Part shown: positions 1 through 8,912 of the stretch, one piece after another
Layout: each line of letters starts with the position of its first letter
Position numbering within the stretch: position 1 is the stretch's first letter
Assembly: GCA_019918135.1 (NCBI GenBank)
Contig: WBZZ01003156.1
Coordinates: forward strand, 67,001 to 131,000
DNA from: Paulinella micropora
Taxonomy: Eukaryota > Cercozoa > Imbricatea > Euglyphida > Paulinellidae
Direction: 5' to 3'
DNA: 64,000 nucleotides
Program-made: the position numbers and the translations under genes
The notes under the pieces: model-generated
Seen by the model: only the letters and a program-made list of their open reading frames with translations
Database searches by the model: none
What the model was told of the DNA's origin: nothing

Positions 1-1110
1 TTGTTGCAGCGCAAACTCGTGCGGGCGCGGCACAGCGCCCGCAGAGTCGGCGTGCTATCAAAGGCCGGACCATGCTTCATGGCCAGCAGCACCTCTACCG
101 TGCGAACCGACAGAAATGCATCCAACGCAATGATCACGTCCGCAGAGGCCACGAGCATCTCGAACGTCTCCAAATTAGCGCTTTCTTTAGGCGCGTTCAG
201 GCCCTGTGCGGCTTGGTGCAACAGGCTCTCCACCTCATCAAGTATGAGGATTTGGTAGTGCACTGTCCCCTCCGGGTGCACGCGCCGTCTAGGGTCTGCA
301 ATGTTCCAGATCGATTCATAGGTCCAGATGCAGCGGTTGGCTCTCGGTCCCCGGCTGGGGCTTCAGCACAAACCAGAATTCCCGAAACCTGTTGGCTAAG
401 GCTTGGCAATATGTCAGGCGGCTTGCTATTGCGCCGATTCGAATCTCCACCCCCGGGCCCTGCCGCTGCTGCGTCTCGCGCAACCAATCCCGCAAGGCCT
501 CTATCATCTGGTCCGTCCAGCCCTCCGGCTGTGTTCCGTGAAGCAGAGCATCGAGCGCTTTTTGCAGCTGATACGTCTTGCCCGCCCCACAAGGCTCGAG
601 AAACAGTAGCAGGTCGTGCACCCTGGTAATCCCAAACGGCGCGGCCCACTCGGTGTTTACGTCTTCTCTCGTTATACACTCGTTCGCCACGTGTTGAGAC
701 CCCGGCTCGTGCAGCGCGTTCCACACATCGATACTACCGTATGCGTCGCGCATCGAACCATGCCGGTTGACCCGCTGGTCCAGCCGTCTCCGAGTGGCGC
801 AGTCGTTGCAGCTCCACCAAAAGTCTCCTTTCGTAACCTCTAGTTTGCACTGCGAGCCGCACTTACAATCGCAAAGGCCCTTGGTCGTCCAGACGGGTTC
901 GCCGCGCGCAGAGCTAATGCCTTCGTCCACCGCTAGAGACCCGCGACTCTGGACACTCGGCAGCACTTCGTACAGCCGCCGAGTCCTGAGGTTAGTCACG
1001 ATCTGGCACAGCAGCTGTTCGTCTCCCTTCCGCAGCTTCTCCTCCCCAGGCACCGCCTGCTTTGTTTTGCTCCCTTGCTTTCCTTTCCGTGGCTGAAGTT
1101 TGCCCACCAT
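1..1110 (-). CDS. UL9-like origin-binding protein / SF2 helicase (partial, frameshifted)
   Basis: The protein has a Cys cluster at residues 80-104 (CDCKCGSQC, then CNDC) and a P-loop CGAGKT at about 174-179. A segment ending SRLTYCQALANRF resembles the motif after the P-loop in herpesvirus UL9-type helicases. The frame stops at 316, but the neighbouring minus-strand frame continues with LILDEVESLL (Walker B, DEVE) and VIIALDAFLS near a TVEVL motif, as in this family. A one-base break therefore lies at about 330-355, next to C and G runs. In UL9-type proteins the helicase opens the replication origin in the nucleus or viral factory. The rest of the helicase lies beyond the left edge. The family call rests on motif order and spacing; the first ATG at 1110 may not be the true start (see 1186-1569). 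Confidence 0.62.
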
Positions 1111-1185
1111 GCGTTCGGGAGGCTCCTCCTCTTGCTCCTCCTCCTCCGCGGGAGGCCGCGCGCCATCGCAGACGGAGCAGCTACC

Positions 1186-1569
1186 TCACAAGACAATTTC
1201 TTCTCCATCATCGTCAATGCAAACCTCAATATCAGCCTCCTGTTCGTGCCGGGTGATCACCTGTGCCCTATACGAGTAAATGCACTGTGAGCTCGCGCTG
1301 AGGACCCCCTTGAATCGGTTCACTGGAGCCAAAGCTAAGTTATTAGGGTCCGATAGTTGCTCTGTGCTCTCTACTACGGCCGACACTGGCTGGGCTAGCT
1401 GGCAGTTTAAAGCTCCAATCACAGCGGTGATCCTCCTGCACAGGGGCTGTACCCAGTCACGCCAATGCGGAGTCACCAATGCGCACTGTTCGGCCAGGGC
1501 CTCTTCCTCCTTGCCGCATACACACAAACATCGTCAGCATAGGGGGAGTCGCTCACGTAAGGGGTTCAT
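1186..1569 (-). CDS. Upstream extension of the origin-binding helicase frame, crossed by TGA codons
   Basis: A 112-codon open stretch of normal protein composition (PHWRDWVQPL, CIYSYRAQVITRH) lies in the same frame as the helicase ORF at 1110 and is separated from it by a single TGA at 1186-1188. It contains no ATG. The nearest in-frame upstream ATG is at 1569, reached only by reading through a second TGA at about 1534-1536. Either this is the N-terminal part of the helicase protein read through UGA, or it is a decayed or separate exon-like piece. I recognise no domain. The acidic end (DDDGEE) followed by a Glu-rich linker before residue 1 of the next ORF would suit an interdomain linker. Confidence 0.4.
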
Positions 1570-2125
1570 CCACTCCCCAACCCCCGTCGCCAAGAAAGGG
1601 GGGGGGGGGGGGTTCTATCATGCAGAACAAAGGATGGAAGGGAAGGAGAGTCGGGCCGCCGGTGGCGGCGGGGCCGGCCATCTATCTTGCACAAAGAGGG
1701 CTTGCACACCGCTAATAATGTATACACACTCCCCACTGTATCCCTTAGTTACGGGCCTCCGGTGGCGGCGGGGCCGGCCATCTATCTTGCACAAGGAGGG
1801 CTTGCACACCGCTAATAATGTATACACACTCCCCACTGTATCACTTAGTTACGGGCCCCCGGTGGCGGCGGGGAGCTCCCCCTCCTTACAATTAGAGTTA
1901 ATGGCATGTCCCATAATTCTACTCCCCCCCACACACAATTCAAACTGTAATATATCTGTCTCAGTCTTAATTCAGGAAAGGGAGGATGACCTCAGCGGAA
2001 TCGGCTTCGCTGTCGCTGTGCTTGCTTTCATGGGCGGGACCTGGAGCCGCTAATCAGCACACGTACATAAACATGATATCTTAATGAAAAACAGGCCTTC
2101 CGATACAGAAGATAAAAAAACAATT
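1570..2125. repeat. Non-coding stretch with a 100-bp tandem repeat (1652-1870)
   Basis: Copies start at 1652, 1752 and 1852 with a period of exactly 100 bp. Each begins with a GGTGGCGGCGGGG core and continues through an AT-rich half containing TATACACACT. The third copy is truncated. A poly-G run lies at about 1597-1612. A plus-strand ORF crosses the region but is built of the repeat and the G run, so I do not call it a gene. Confidence 0.8.
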
Positions 2126-2207
2126 TCATTTCTGGTGCTTACCTCGATTTTGCAAGTACGTTTCCACCAATTCTTCTCGGGCATTCTGTTCTTCTGTATC
2201 GGAAGGC
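2094..2207. terminator. Inverted repeat across the 3' end of the primase gene
   Basis: GCCTTCCGATACAGAAGA at 2094-2111 is the reverse complement of sequence at about 2189-2206, which lies inside the last codons of the primase gene. The stem is about 17 bp with a loop of about 78 bases. It brackets the TGA stop at 2126. It could be a 3' processing hairpin; the distance makes a simple terminator uncertain. Confidence 0.45.
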
Positions 2208-3838
2208 GAATTGTCGCCTTCGTCGCTCAGTTGTTCTTCCGGCTGTTTTTGCTCTGAGACGTGCTCGGGGGTAGCGTCAGAGGGAACAAGGACGGTGGCT
2301 GCTTCGTCGGGATCGGGCACCGGGTCGGGCTGGAGCACGACTTGCGTGCGCTGACGGAGACAGAGTTTGTTCCTGGCACACAAGGAGAGCAGAAAGCAGA
2401 TATAACCGCCCGAGCAGCTGGTACATTCCCCGTTGAAGCAACGAATGGTTAGCACGTGCTGCCCCAGCATGACGAGGAGGCGGTTGCGACCATGCGCTTG
2501 TGGCTGGTTGGCCCGAGCGCTCTTGAAGGGGCACTGCGCGGTGCCCGGCGCCGTGTAGGCCCGGATGTAGCCAGCAGGTTGCTCGGACTCTGCTGCTGCG
2601 CTCTCGGCGCGCTCGGGAGCCGCAACAGAGCCCTCGGGCGGGGGTAGCGACGACGCAGCGCGTCGACGGCCCCCCGCCCGAGGTGCACAGGCGCGACCTT
2701 GCTGCCGGGCAGGAGCAGCAGCGGGCGGGGGGCGCTTGAAACGCGTGGACGCATCCTGCTCTTGCCGGGCCGGGGCGCTCGGGGCACCCTCGCAGTCGCC
2801 AACGCTGGCGGAAGCAGTAAACTCGTCGAGTTGGGCCTCGCTGAGGCTAATGGCTGGGGTAAAGCCGAAACGTCGGACTAGACAAGCAGGACCCCCCGCC
2901 CCCCCGCCCACCCCGTCGCAGGTGCAGTTCGGCCCCTGCTCTTCCTTTTCAGCCCGCGCTAGCGGGCTGGGTAGCGGGCTGAAGACGCCGAGAGGGAGGA
3001 TGGGTCGGCGGGCGGAGACGTGCGTGTGGCAGTTTTTGTTGAAGGTGCACAGTGGGGGCGGAGGGCGGTCGTCCTGCTGGAAGCAGCCCTCGCAGGGGCG
3101 TCGTTCTGCTTTGTCGCAAAACACGTAGCGACAGCCTGCTTTTTGTTTGTAGATGGAGAGGTCTACGACGGACTCGAGGGGCAGGTCTGGGTAATCCGAG
3201 AAGTGTAGCGGGAAGGTGCGGGCGGCGGTCTGGACCAAGAGGCCGGCGTCTGCCCAGTGGAGAGCCAGCCCGCTCAAGACTAGGTGGAAGGACAGCTTGA
3301 CGAATTGGACGAGTTTGCGCGAGCGCGAGCCGTCTTCTAGGTGTTCGACTTGGAACTTGGACGCAGGGCCGTGAGACTGCAGGACGTGGCAGGTACAGGC
3401 AGCCCGCGCGGCCGCGGGGTCCCAGCCGCTCGCGACGAGGCGCGAGATGACCAGGGAGGCCAGCACGGCCAGGAAGGCGCGCATGAATTCGCCGAACCGT
3501 GCGGGCGAGAGCTGTGGGGTCTGCTTGGAGTCGAGATCGATGACGAGCTTACAGAACGGCATGTGCAAGACTTCGACGAGAGGGAGGCCGGGGCAAGCCA
3601 GGCAGGCGAGGACGCGCAGCAAGGTGTTGAGCCTAGCGCGCTCGGAGGGCAGGATGTGCAGGCGGCCGCCAGACATGAGAGTGAAATTTGGCTCGAAGCG
3701 GTCTCGGAAGACGCGGGCCGACGCTTGCGTGAGGATGGCGTGGAGTTCTGTTTGCAACAGGCCAATCCTAGACGAGGGGCCAGAGGAGGCAGCGGGCACC
3801 CCAGAGGGGGCAGAGGAGGACGGCATGGCGGCTGCCAT
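2126..3838 (-). CDS. Archaeo-eukaryotic primase, UL52/PrimPol type (copy 1)
   Basis: A 570-residue protein from the ATG at 3838, which sits in a good ACCATGG context; the GTG two codons earlier is not needed. It shows the primase signature in order: metal-binding DLD at 101-103 (KLVIDLD), S-x-H at 183-185 (KLSFHLVL), a conserved Asp at 226 in VVDLSIY followed by a Cys/Arg segment, then after a long Pro/Ala-rich linker a His-Asn and Cys-x4-Cys tail (AHGRN, IRCFNGEC) like the zinc knuckle of UL52 and PrimPol. It would make primers, or extend them, at the viral replication fork, together with the helicase at 1-1110. The linker of about 150 residues between the catalytic core and the zinc tail is low-complexity. 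The acidic C-terminus ends at a TGA. A GAGGTAAGC string near the end resembles a splice donor but I see no acceptor. Confidence 0.78.
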   Translation of the reverse strand: MAAAMPSSSAPSGVPAASSGPSSRIGLLQTELHAILTQASARVFRDRFEPNFTLMSGGRLHILPSERARLNTLLRVLACLACPGLPLVEVLHMPFCKLVIDLDSKQTPQLSPARFGEFMRAFLAVLASLVISRLVASGWDPAAARAACTCHVLQSHGPASKFQVEHLEDGSRSRKLVQFVKLSFHLVLSGLALHWADAGLLVQTAARTFPLHFSDYPDLPLESVVDLSIYKQKAGCRYVFCDKAERRPCEGCFQQDDRPPPPLCTFNKNCHTHVSARRPILPLGVFSPLPSPLARAEKEEQGPNCTCDGVGGGAGGPACLVRRFGFTPAISLSEAQLDEFTASASVGDCEGAPSAPARQEQDASTRFKRPPPAAAPARQQGRACAPRAGGRRRAASSLPPPEGSVAAPERAESAAAESEQPAGYIRAYTAPGTAQCPFKSARANQPQAHGRNRLLVMLGQHVLTIRCFNGECTSCSGGYICFLLSLCARNKLCLRQRTQVVLQPDPVPDPDEAATVLVPSDATPEHVSEQKQPEEQLSDEGDNSPSDTEEQNAREELVETYLQNRGKHQK

Positions 3839-3844
3839 GGTCAC

Positions 3845-4260
3845 TGCCTGGGGGGTGGTCCTTGAGTTTTGGGCCTGCTTTTTTTTGGAAGGAGCGCTAG
3901 CGTTCTTTTCTTTTTGGTCCCCTCGATTAAGAGAGGAGAGAGAGAGGGGACAAAAGAGGAAGGGGAGAGGGGAGAGGGAGAGGGGAGGGAGGAAGGGAAG
4001 GTAGGAGAGGGAAAGGGGGGGGGAGGAAGGGAAGGGAGGAGAGGGAAAGGGGGGGGGGAGGAAGGGAAGGGAGGAGAGGGAGGGGGGGGGGGGCGCGGGG
4101 TCGCCCCCTCCCCTCCCTACTATCCGACTAGCTTTCTGGCGGGGTTGGGCCTGCTTTTTTTTTGAAGGAGCGTTCTTTTAAAGTGTCTTGAAGCAGCAGA
4201 ACTTCACTACGGCCGACTCTCTCCCCTTGTTCATCATTTTCATGGTTGTTTAATTAGAAT
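3845..4260. other. Non-coding purine-rich spacer
   Basis: The stretch 3935-4100 is almost pure G/A on the plus strand, with repeats of a GGAAGGGAAGGGAGGAGAGG-like unit and a terminal G run. It is followed by GCGTTCTTTTAAAGTG at 4167, which recurs at 5652. I see no gene. Confidence 0.75.
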
Positions 4261-5415
4261 TCACGCGCAAGCGGCCTGCGCTGCTTGTCTGTACCACAGC
4301 GTGGCTTGGCGGTCATCTCTCATAACGCCGAGCCCCGCTGCGTACCGGCGTCCGAGCTCGTGCTGTGCTGTGGACAGGCCATTTTCCGCAGCTTGTCTGT
4401 ACCAGCAAAAGGCATCATGTTCACACTGGGGTGTACCCCGCCCGGCCGCAGAGCGTCTGCCTAATTCAAACATTGCCTCGAGGCTGCCATACCCAGCCGC
4501 CCGCAGGTACCAATCCTGTGCCAGACTCTGGTCCTCCGGCACGCCAAGCCCTTGATCGTGGCCCTGTGCCAGGACGAGGCTTGCCCCGGCGTGGCCGGAG
4601 CAAGCCGCCCTCGCGTACCATTCGGAGGACTCGCTGGGACTCAAAGCTAAGCTTGATTCTGTCTGGCGGCAACCAGCCAGACGAAACTGTGAATCGGCGT
4701 GGCCTTGCAGGGCTGCCTGCCTGTACCAAGATACTGCCTGGTGCTGATCCTGGACAAAACCTCTGGTGCCTGAGGCGTAACGCTGGGCTAGTTCGTGTTG
4801 GGCCTCCGGCCGGCGCTTGCGCTTAGCCGCTCGAAGCAGCGAGTCAGGAACCTGTACACGCAAGCGCCTTAGCCAGCGCCGCTGCTGCCGCCCCGCCTCC
4901 TTGGCGCTCTGTGCAACCTGCTCGCTGCGCACTAGCAGCAAGAGTCTCTGTAGCTCGGGGAGATCCACCCGCCACCTAACCAGTAGGTCGCAGGCTGCGC
5001 CTGCCCGGACTAGCACGTTCTCAGACGCACCGCCCAGGTTTCGTAAATCTGCTGGCTTAAACCAACTCGTCGGCCTTAACTCTTGTAGCATCTGACGGGG
5101 GGTCGGACCTGGCCTCACGCTGCGCCTGACCAGCTCCCACTGACACCAGTCGCGCCCGCCAAGCAGCGTAAAAAAGGCCATTGTGCGCACACGATCTTGG
5201 CTGGACGCGGGCGGCACGAGCCCGATCTGAGCTGCGCGGAAGGTGTGGCAGACACGCGATAACTGGGAAGCCTGTCTATAACACCGCGCGCGGGCCTCCA
5301 CCTTGATTGCCGGCCGGGGTGTGCCCAAAAGATAAGTAAAAATCAGTCTTAGCAACGACGTGCACATCACTAGATCCAGTGGGCGGGACGGCAAGACCTG
5401 TTCTCGAGCAGACAT
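4261..5415 (-). CDS. Sel1-like repeat protein with F-box-like N-terminus
   Basis: 384 residues from the ATG at 5415. The C-terminal half (about 205-384) holds four to five Sel1-like repeats with the pattern A...LG..Y..G.GV..D...A..WYRQAA, for example GRRYAAGLGVMRDDRQATLWYRQAA. The N-terminal 70 residues (MCTSLLRLIFTYLL, then LSRVCHTFR) have the spacing of a degenerate F-box. F-box plus repeat proteins usually recruit substrates to SCF ubiquitin ligases, and Sel1 repeats are protein-binding solenoids, so host-protein targeting is a reasonable inference. The middle (about 150-200) is basic and Arg-rich. All Trp codons in the repeats are TGG. It ends at TGA, followed by TAG 17 codons later. Confidence 0.72.
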   Translation of the reverse strand: MSAREQVLPSRPLDLVMCTSLLRLIFTYLLGTPRPAIKVEARARCYRQASQLSRVCHTFRAAQIGLVPPASSQDRVRTMAFFTLLGGRDWCQWELVRRSVRPGPTPRQMLQELRPTSWFKPADLRNLGGASENVLVRAGAACDLLVRWRVDLPELQRLLLLVRSEQVAQSAKEAGRQQRRWLRRLRVQVPDSLLRAAKRKRRPEAQHELAQRYASGTRGFVQDQHQAVSWYRQAALQGHADSQFRLAGCRQTESSLALSPSESSEWYARAACSGHAGASLVLAQGHDQGLGVPEDQSLAQDWYLRAAGYGSLEAMFELGRRSAAGRGTPQCEHDAFCWYRQAAENGLSTAQHELGRRYAAGLGVMRDDRQATLWYRQAAQAACA

Positions 5416-5900
5416 TATGAGAAGAATCTGTGCCTTCGCTGGGTGCGCACGTTTTTTTTACACACACAAGCCCAAAAGAGGGGAGCGCCCCCCCCCCCCT
5501 TCCACCCTGCGAACCTGCTGCAAGAACGGGAGGGAGGGAGAGGTGGGAGGGGAAGGAGGGGGGGGGAGGGGAAGGAGGGGGGGGGGAGAGAGAGATCGGC
5601 CCACACGAAATTGGGCTCAAAGCGGTCACGGAACCGGTCGTGGACGATGCGGCGTTCTTTTAAAGTGCCTTGAATCAGCCGGCGGACGCCGAAAGCAAAT
5701 GAACGTCCGCCGGCTGGCCTTTTTATTAAAGAACAAACTAATTGCCGCCAGCTCTGACCCCCCACAAGAGATGCCTGCGTACGGCTCCTGTTCAAAGCTC
5801 GTGGTGCGAGTCCGACCTGTTCTTGAGCAGACACTATGTGAAAGAATCTGTGCCTTCGCTGGGTGCGCACGTTTTTTTTCTTTTTTTACACACAAGCCCA
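5398..5900. repeat. Direct repeat pair around the Sel1 gene start, with G-rich filler
   Basis: About 80 bases at 5398-5478 (CTGTTCTCGAGCAGAC to ACACACAAGCCC) recur imperfectly at 5818-5898. The first copy contains the Sel1 start codon. Between them lie runs of GGAGGG (5530-5590) and a piece at 5605-5645 resembling the 5' part of the primase gene (about 3685-3720), then the GCGTTCTTTTAAAGTG string also found at 4167. This looks like a duplicated upstream region. A related string also occurs at about 44305-44400. Confidence 0.6.
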
Positions 5901-5995
5901 GATCGAGCCTTGTCTGCCCCTGTATTTTGTTATCCAGCTTCTGCTTAACATTTTGGCTGATTTGTGCACTTTATTTTGCAGCTTTGGCGTCGAGA

Positions 5996-6421
5996 TCAGG
6001 CCAGCTTCGCTTGCGCAGAGAGAACAGCCTCGTGCCACAGCGGCATCAGCGTAGGCCTGTACTTGCGTATTCGCTTCAGAATAGCCACCAGGGCCTCCAC
6101 AAAACTCGCTATTATTATTTTTCTCGTCATATGCGGCGACGTAAAGCCTGATCTGGCTAGGCCGAATCCATCTCTGGCCCACTTGAACTCTAGAAAGGTG
6201 GAGATTCGTGAGGTGATCATGTTGTCATACCTGTCTGTGTCGTACCATCGGGCAAGCTCCTCCACCACGTCAGCATTATCACTCCACGGGCTTTTTTCGT
6301 GGCGGTAATTTGTTACCAAGCAACGCAGACTTTCAATGTGTTTGTTCAGGGATTCTTTCTGGGCCGCTTGCTCTTTTTGCCACAGCCTTGGCAGGGTACC
6401 GCCATGACAACCACACACCAA
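5996..6421 (-). CDS. Hypothetical protein, start uncertain
   Basis: An open frame of about 140 codons with ordinary, mainly helical composition (DNADVVEELARWYDTDRYDN, IIIASFVEALVAILKRIRKYR). I recognise no family. No ATG occurs in frame before an internal Met at about residue 69, and the upstream sequence consists of A-runs at 6421-6470, so the true start may be hidden by a frameshift in those runs. A Cys/His pair near the N-terminus (CGCHGG) may be accidental. It ends at TGA. Confidence 0.45.
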   Translation of the reverse strand: MVCGCHGGTLPRLWQKEQAAQKESLNKHIESLRCLVTNYRHEKSPWSDNADVVEELARWYDTDRYDNMITSRISTFLEFKWARDGFGLARSGFTSPHMTRKIIIASFVEALVAILKRIRKYRPTLMPLWHEAVLSAQAKLA

Positions 6422-6760
6422 GTTTTTTTTCGTTGCTTTTTTTTTAGAGGCAGGGTTTTTTTTTAATATACCAAGAAAACCAAAAGAGCGCAGTGACGGG
6501 AGAGGGGGGGGGGGAGTGGAGGAAGAGAGGAGGATAGAAAGAATGGAGGAAGAAGAGGGGGAAGAAATTTGTGCACTTTAGAGTATGTTTGCAAAAGACT
6601 CCCAGCCAGACATGTTTGCTTCGGGGGGCATGCCCCCCCGTGCCCTCCGTGCCCCCAATTTCTTCTCTCTCCCCGCCGGGGGGGGCGGGGGAGGGGGGCG
6701 CGGGGGCAGGCCCCCCCCTCGTTTTTCCTTGCAGGCCGCGCAAGCAGATGCTGATTATAA
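6422..6760. other. Non-coding low-complexity stretch with a TATA-like box
   Basis: It holds T-runs, a G-rich segment (6500-6560), a C/G palindrome GGGGGGCATGCCCCCC near 6625 and G-runs at 6670-6715. GATTATAAAAG at about 6752 is a good TATA-like element for the gene that starts at 6779. No coding sequence is evident. Confidence 0.6.
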
Positions 6761-6880
6761 AAGAGAGCCCCGCAGGAAATGTCGCGTGGTAAGAGAGCCC
6801 CGCAGGAAATGTCGCGTGGTAAGAGAGCCCCGCAGGAAATGTCGCTTGGTAAGAGAGCCTCGCAGGAAATGTCGCGTGTT
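6761..6880. repeat. 30-bp tandem repeat, four copies
   Basis: Copies start at 6761, 6791, 6821 and 6851, unit AAGAGAGCCCCGCAGGAAAT plus GTCGCGTGGT, with two or three changes in the last copies. The unit is a multiple of three and encodes a basic 10-residue repeat (MSRGKRAPQE) at the N-terminus of the following ORF. Confidence 0.9.
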
Positions 6881-7837
6881 CACAAGAAGCATTGCCCTCT
6901 GGGTCATATCTTGAAGCAAAGGCCCAATGATGATTCGCGTTCGGGTTTATATTCACGACGCTCGTCACACCTATGGCAGACCGGGCTGGAAGTGTTTGGA
7001 CAAAACCCGCCGCCAATCCGTGACGATTGTTTTGAAGACGATGAGAGTGCACAAATTGCCAGACAAGGTTTACAGTGTCTGGAACGATCTTTTACGTATG
7101 AACAGTTTAAGGTTCCAAAGGTGCTCACTGAACAAGTACACCTGGGCGGTAGCGTGCCAAACGAAGTCGATGAAAACTGTGTAGAGCTGCAGGCAGTACC
7201 AGAAGACTGGGCCCAAAAACCTTGTGAGATTGCGACATGTTGCTATGCCAAATTTCGGTCTTTGTTTTTAAGCAAGGGCGGGGGTATAGAAAAAGAAGAG
7301 CGTAACCCTGTCTTCATCTGGAAAAAGTCTCTGGTATTCAAGGAAATCACGTCTGATATCAACGAGGACATTAAGACGGCACCAGAGACCAACAACGTGT
7401 TCCTGGAGGTGAGCATGCAATTATACCTGCATCGTGAGACGACGGGCATTGTCCCCACGGTTCTGCGTGCGTTTCGGGCCCGGAGCAAGCAAAGTGGCGA
7501 ATACAGCTATTGGATGTGCATGCCCGTGGCCGGTGTGCCCCTGCGGTCTACGCAACTACAAACATCCGACGACGATGGAACTAATTACGTTGGTGCTGCT
7601 GCACTACTCCACGTTGAAAACCTCCCTGGCTTCGGCCGAAGACTCTGGCGTCCTGAGAAATCCCTGGATCGCAGCCCCCGGCTAGCGCGAGAATCTACAA
7701 AAAAAGAATCTCCCCGCTCCCCGTTCTTTCCCCTGCTCCCTTTTGTCTCCCCGCTCCCTCTCTTCTCGCTGGTTCCTCTGCGGGGGGGGGGGGGGGGGGC
7801 GCCCCCCCCTTTTTTTAATACTTTTTTTCTTGCTTGA
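6779..7837 (+). CDS. Hypothetical protein with basic 10-residue N-terminal repeats
   Basis: The ORF of 352 codons opens inside the 30-bp repeat. After three MSRGKRAPQE-type repeats comes a globular-looking region (about 45-270) that I do not recognise. The last about 50 codons run through C/T-rich filler and a poly-G run and are probably not the real end. A second frame over 7490-7685 (CPCGLRNYKHPTTMELITLV) has coding character and stops just before the filler, which suggests a frameshift near 7500-7560. A TATA-like box sits 25 bases upstream. Function unknown. Confidence 0.5.
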   Translation: MSRGKRAPQEMSRGKRAPQEMSLGKRASQEMSRVHKKHCPLGHILKQRPNDDSRSGLYSRRSSHLWQTGLEVFGQNPPPIRDDCFEDDESAQIARQGLQCLERSFTYEQFKVPKVLTEQVHLGGSVPNEVDENCVELQAVPEDWAQKPCEIATCCYAKFRSLFLSKGGGIEKEERNPVFIWKKSLVFKEITSDINEDIKTAPETNNVFLEVSMQLYLHRETTGIVPTVLRAFRARSKQSGEYSYWMCMPVAGVPLRSTQLQTSDDDGTNYVGAAALLHVENLPGFGRRLWRPEKSLDRSPRLARESTKKESPRSPFFPLLPFVSPLPLFSLVPLRGGGGGAPPPFFNTFFLA

Positions 7838-8138
7838 GCCCCCTGAGCCCGGGGGGGGCTCAAAGAACCGGGGGGACATGCCAACCTTGTTCTTGGTGCA
7901 ACCCCAAAAAATTAGTGATCGTCCTTTCCCCGTGAAAAGTGGCTGGAGCGTGATACGGCCGAAAAGACAGTGCTTTTCCGAGTTTTGCGGTGGAACTGCG
8001 ACCTGCGTGCGAAGAGGGTGCAAAAAAATTTTAATTTAAAAGCTTTTTCAGTTCCATGTTCTCGTCGTGTATGATACAAAAGCCTGTTGGCTACAGCCCG
8101 CTGGCGCGGGTTGAGGGCTGGCCGATGTCTTGGAGTTT
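7690..8138. other. Non-coding spacer with hairpin and dispersed motif
   Basis: It contains a poly-G/poly-C pair at 7783-7808, the hairpin TTGAGCCCCCTGAGCCCGGG at 7834-7863 (a dispersed element), one copy of the GCGTGATACGGCCGAAAA motif at 7948-7973 and an imperfect CAGCCCGC/GCGGG hairpin at about 8093-8127. No gene is visible. Confidence 0.65.
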
Positions 8139-8912
8139 TTATGGGTCTAGAGATTTGATAGTTTCAGTATGTTTGTAGGCAAATGCTTCTTCTTCAGCAC
8201 GCAAGGCAAGAAGATCGCCCAATGCAATTTTAACCGTTGCTAGAGGCTCTGTCTGCAGTGCACTGACAAAACGGTCTCCCCTCGCTGTTGTAGGCCGGTT
8301 GTGTTGGACTGACATGACATAAAATTTATCTCCGGGTGATAAATCTGTATCTGTCCAGCGGCATGCGTAACCGTTCTCTACGAGTTCCTCAGGTCTTGAG
8401 TGGCTAGTTGACACTGAACTGCGGCATCGCGTACACCACGCGCATGAAGCGATCTCTTGGACAGATTCTCGACCCCCATGTTGGAGTGTAAAACTTGTTG
8501 TTTGGTATCCTCTGTACGCGCACAGAGCGCTAAACTTACATACTAAACCTGATTTGTATACCCACAGCAAGGGTATGTCGCAAGGTTTACAGAACAGCAC
8601 GCGGGATTCTTCCCCGGCTTTAGGCTTGTAGCTTCTTAGCCCGGCTTCGATGAGATTTTTCCTGATGAGGCTTAGATTTCCTTTGCACCAAAAGGCAATG
8701 ACAGCCCGCCAGAATTCTGACTGTATTGGTAAATAGCGGAGCCATTGTATCTCAGTATCCTTTTGTAGCAAGCCTTCTGGGATTTCCTTTACCATTGCAA
8801 TCGGCAGCGGAAGCATCTCGTTGTCTTTGCAGCGAATAGTTAATACGCCCGCTAACTCCTTGCGGCAACGCGGACATTCCCATACCGGCTTGCCGGCCGA
8901 TGCTTGAGACAT
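8139..8912 (-). CDS. Hypothetical protein with several CxxC pairs
   Basis: 257 residues from the ATG at 8912, ending at TAA. Four Cys pairs are visible: CPRC at 13-16, CKPC at about 108-111, and CAWCTRC near 160-166, with further Cys residues between them. This fits two zinc ribbons or treble-clef-type zinc sites. I cannot match it to a named family. Zinc-ribbon proteins of large DNA viruses are often transcription or ubiquitin factors, but nothing here decides this. The gene stands alone between G-rich spacers. Confidence 0.62.
   Translation of the reverse strand: MSQASAGKPVWECPRCRKELAGVLTIRCKDNEMLPLPIAMVKEIPEGLLQKDTEIQWLRYLPIQSEFWRAVIAFWCKGNLSLIRKNLIEAGLRSYKPKAGEESRVLFCKPCDIPLLWVYKSGLVCKFSALCAYRGYQTTSFTLQHGGRESVQEIASCAWCTRCRSSVSTSHSRPEELVENGYACRWTDTDLSPGDKFYVMSVQHNRPTTARGDRFVSALQTEPLATVKIALGDLLALRAEEEAFAYKHTETIKSLDP

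Noticed and set aside
1280..2053. Plus-strand ORF of 257 codons
   Set aside because: It is made of the antisense of the helicase extension, a poly-G run and the 100-bp tandem repeat.
2126..2150. GAGGTAAGC and, at 52340, AAGGTAAGT as splice donors
   Set aside because: They match the donor consensus, but I could not find acceptors that would extend a recognisable protein.
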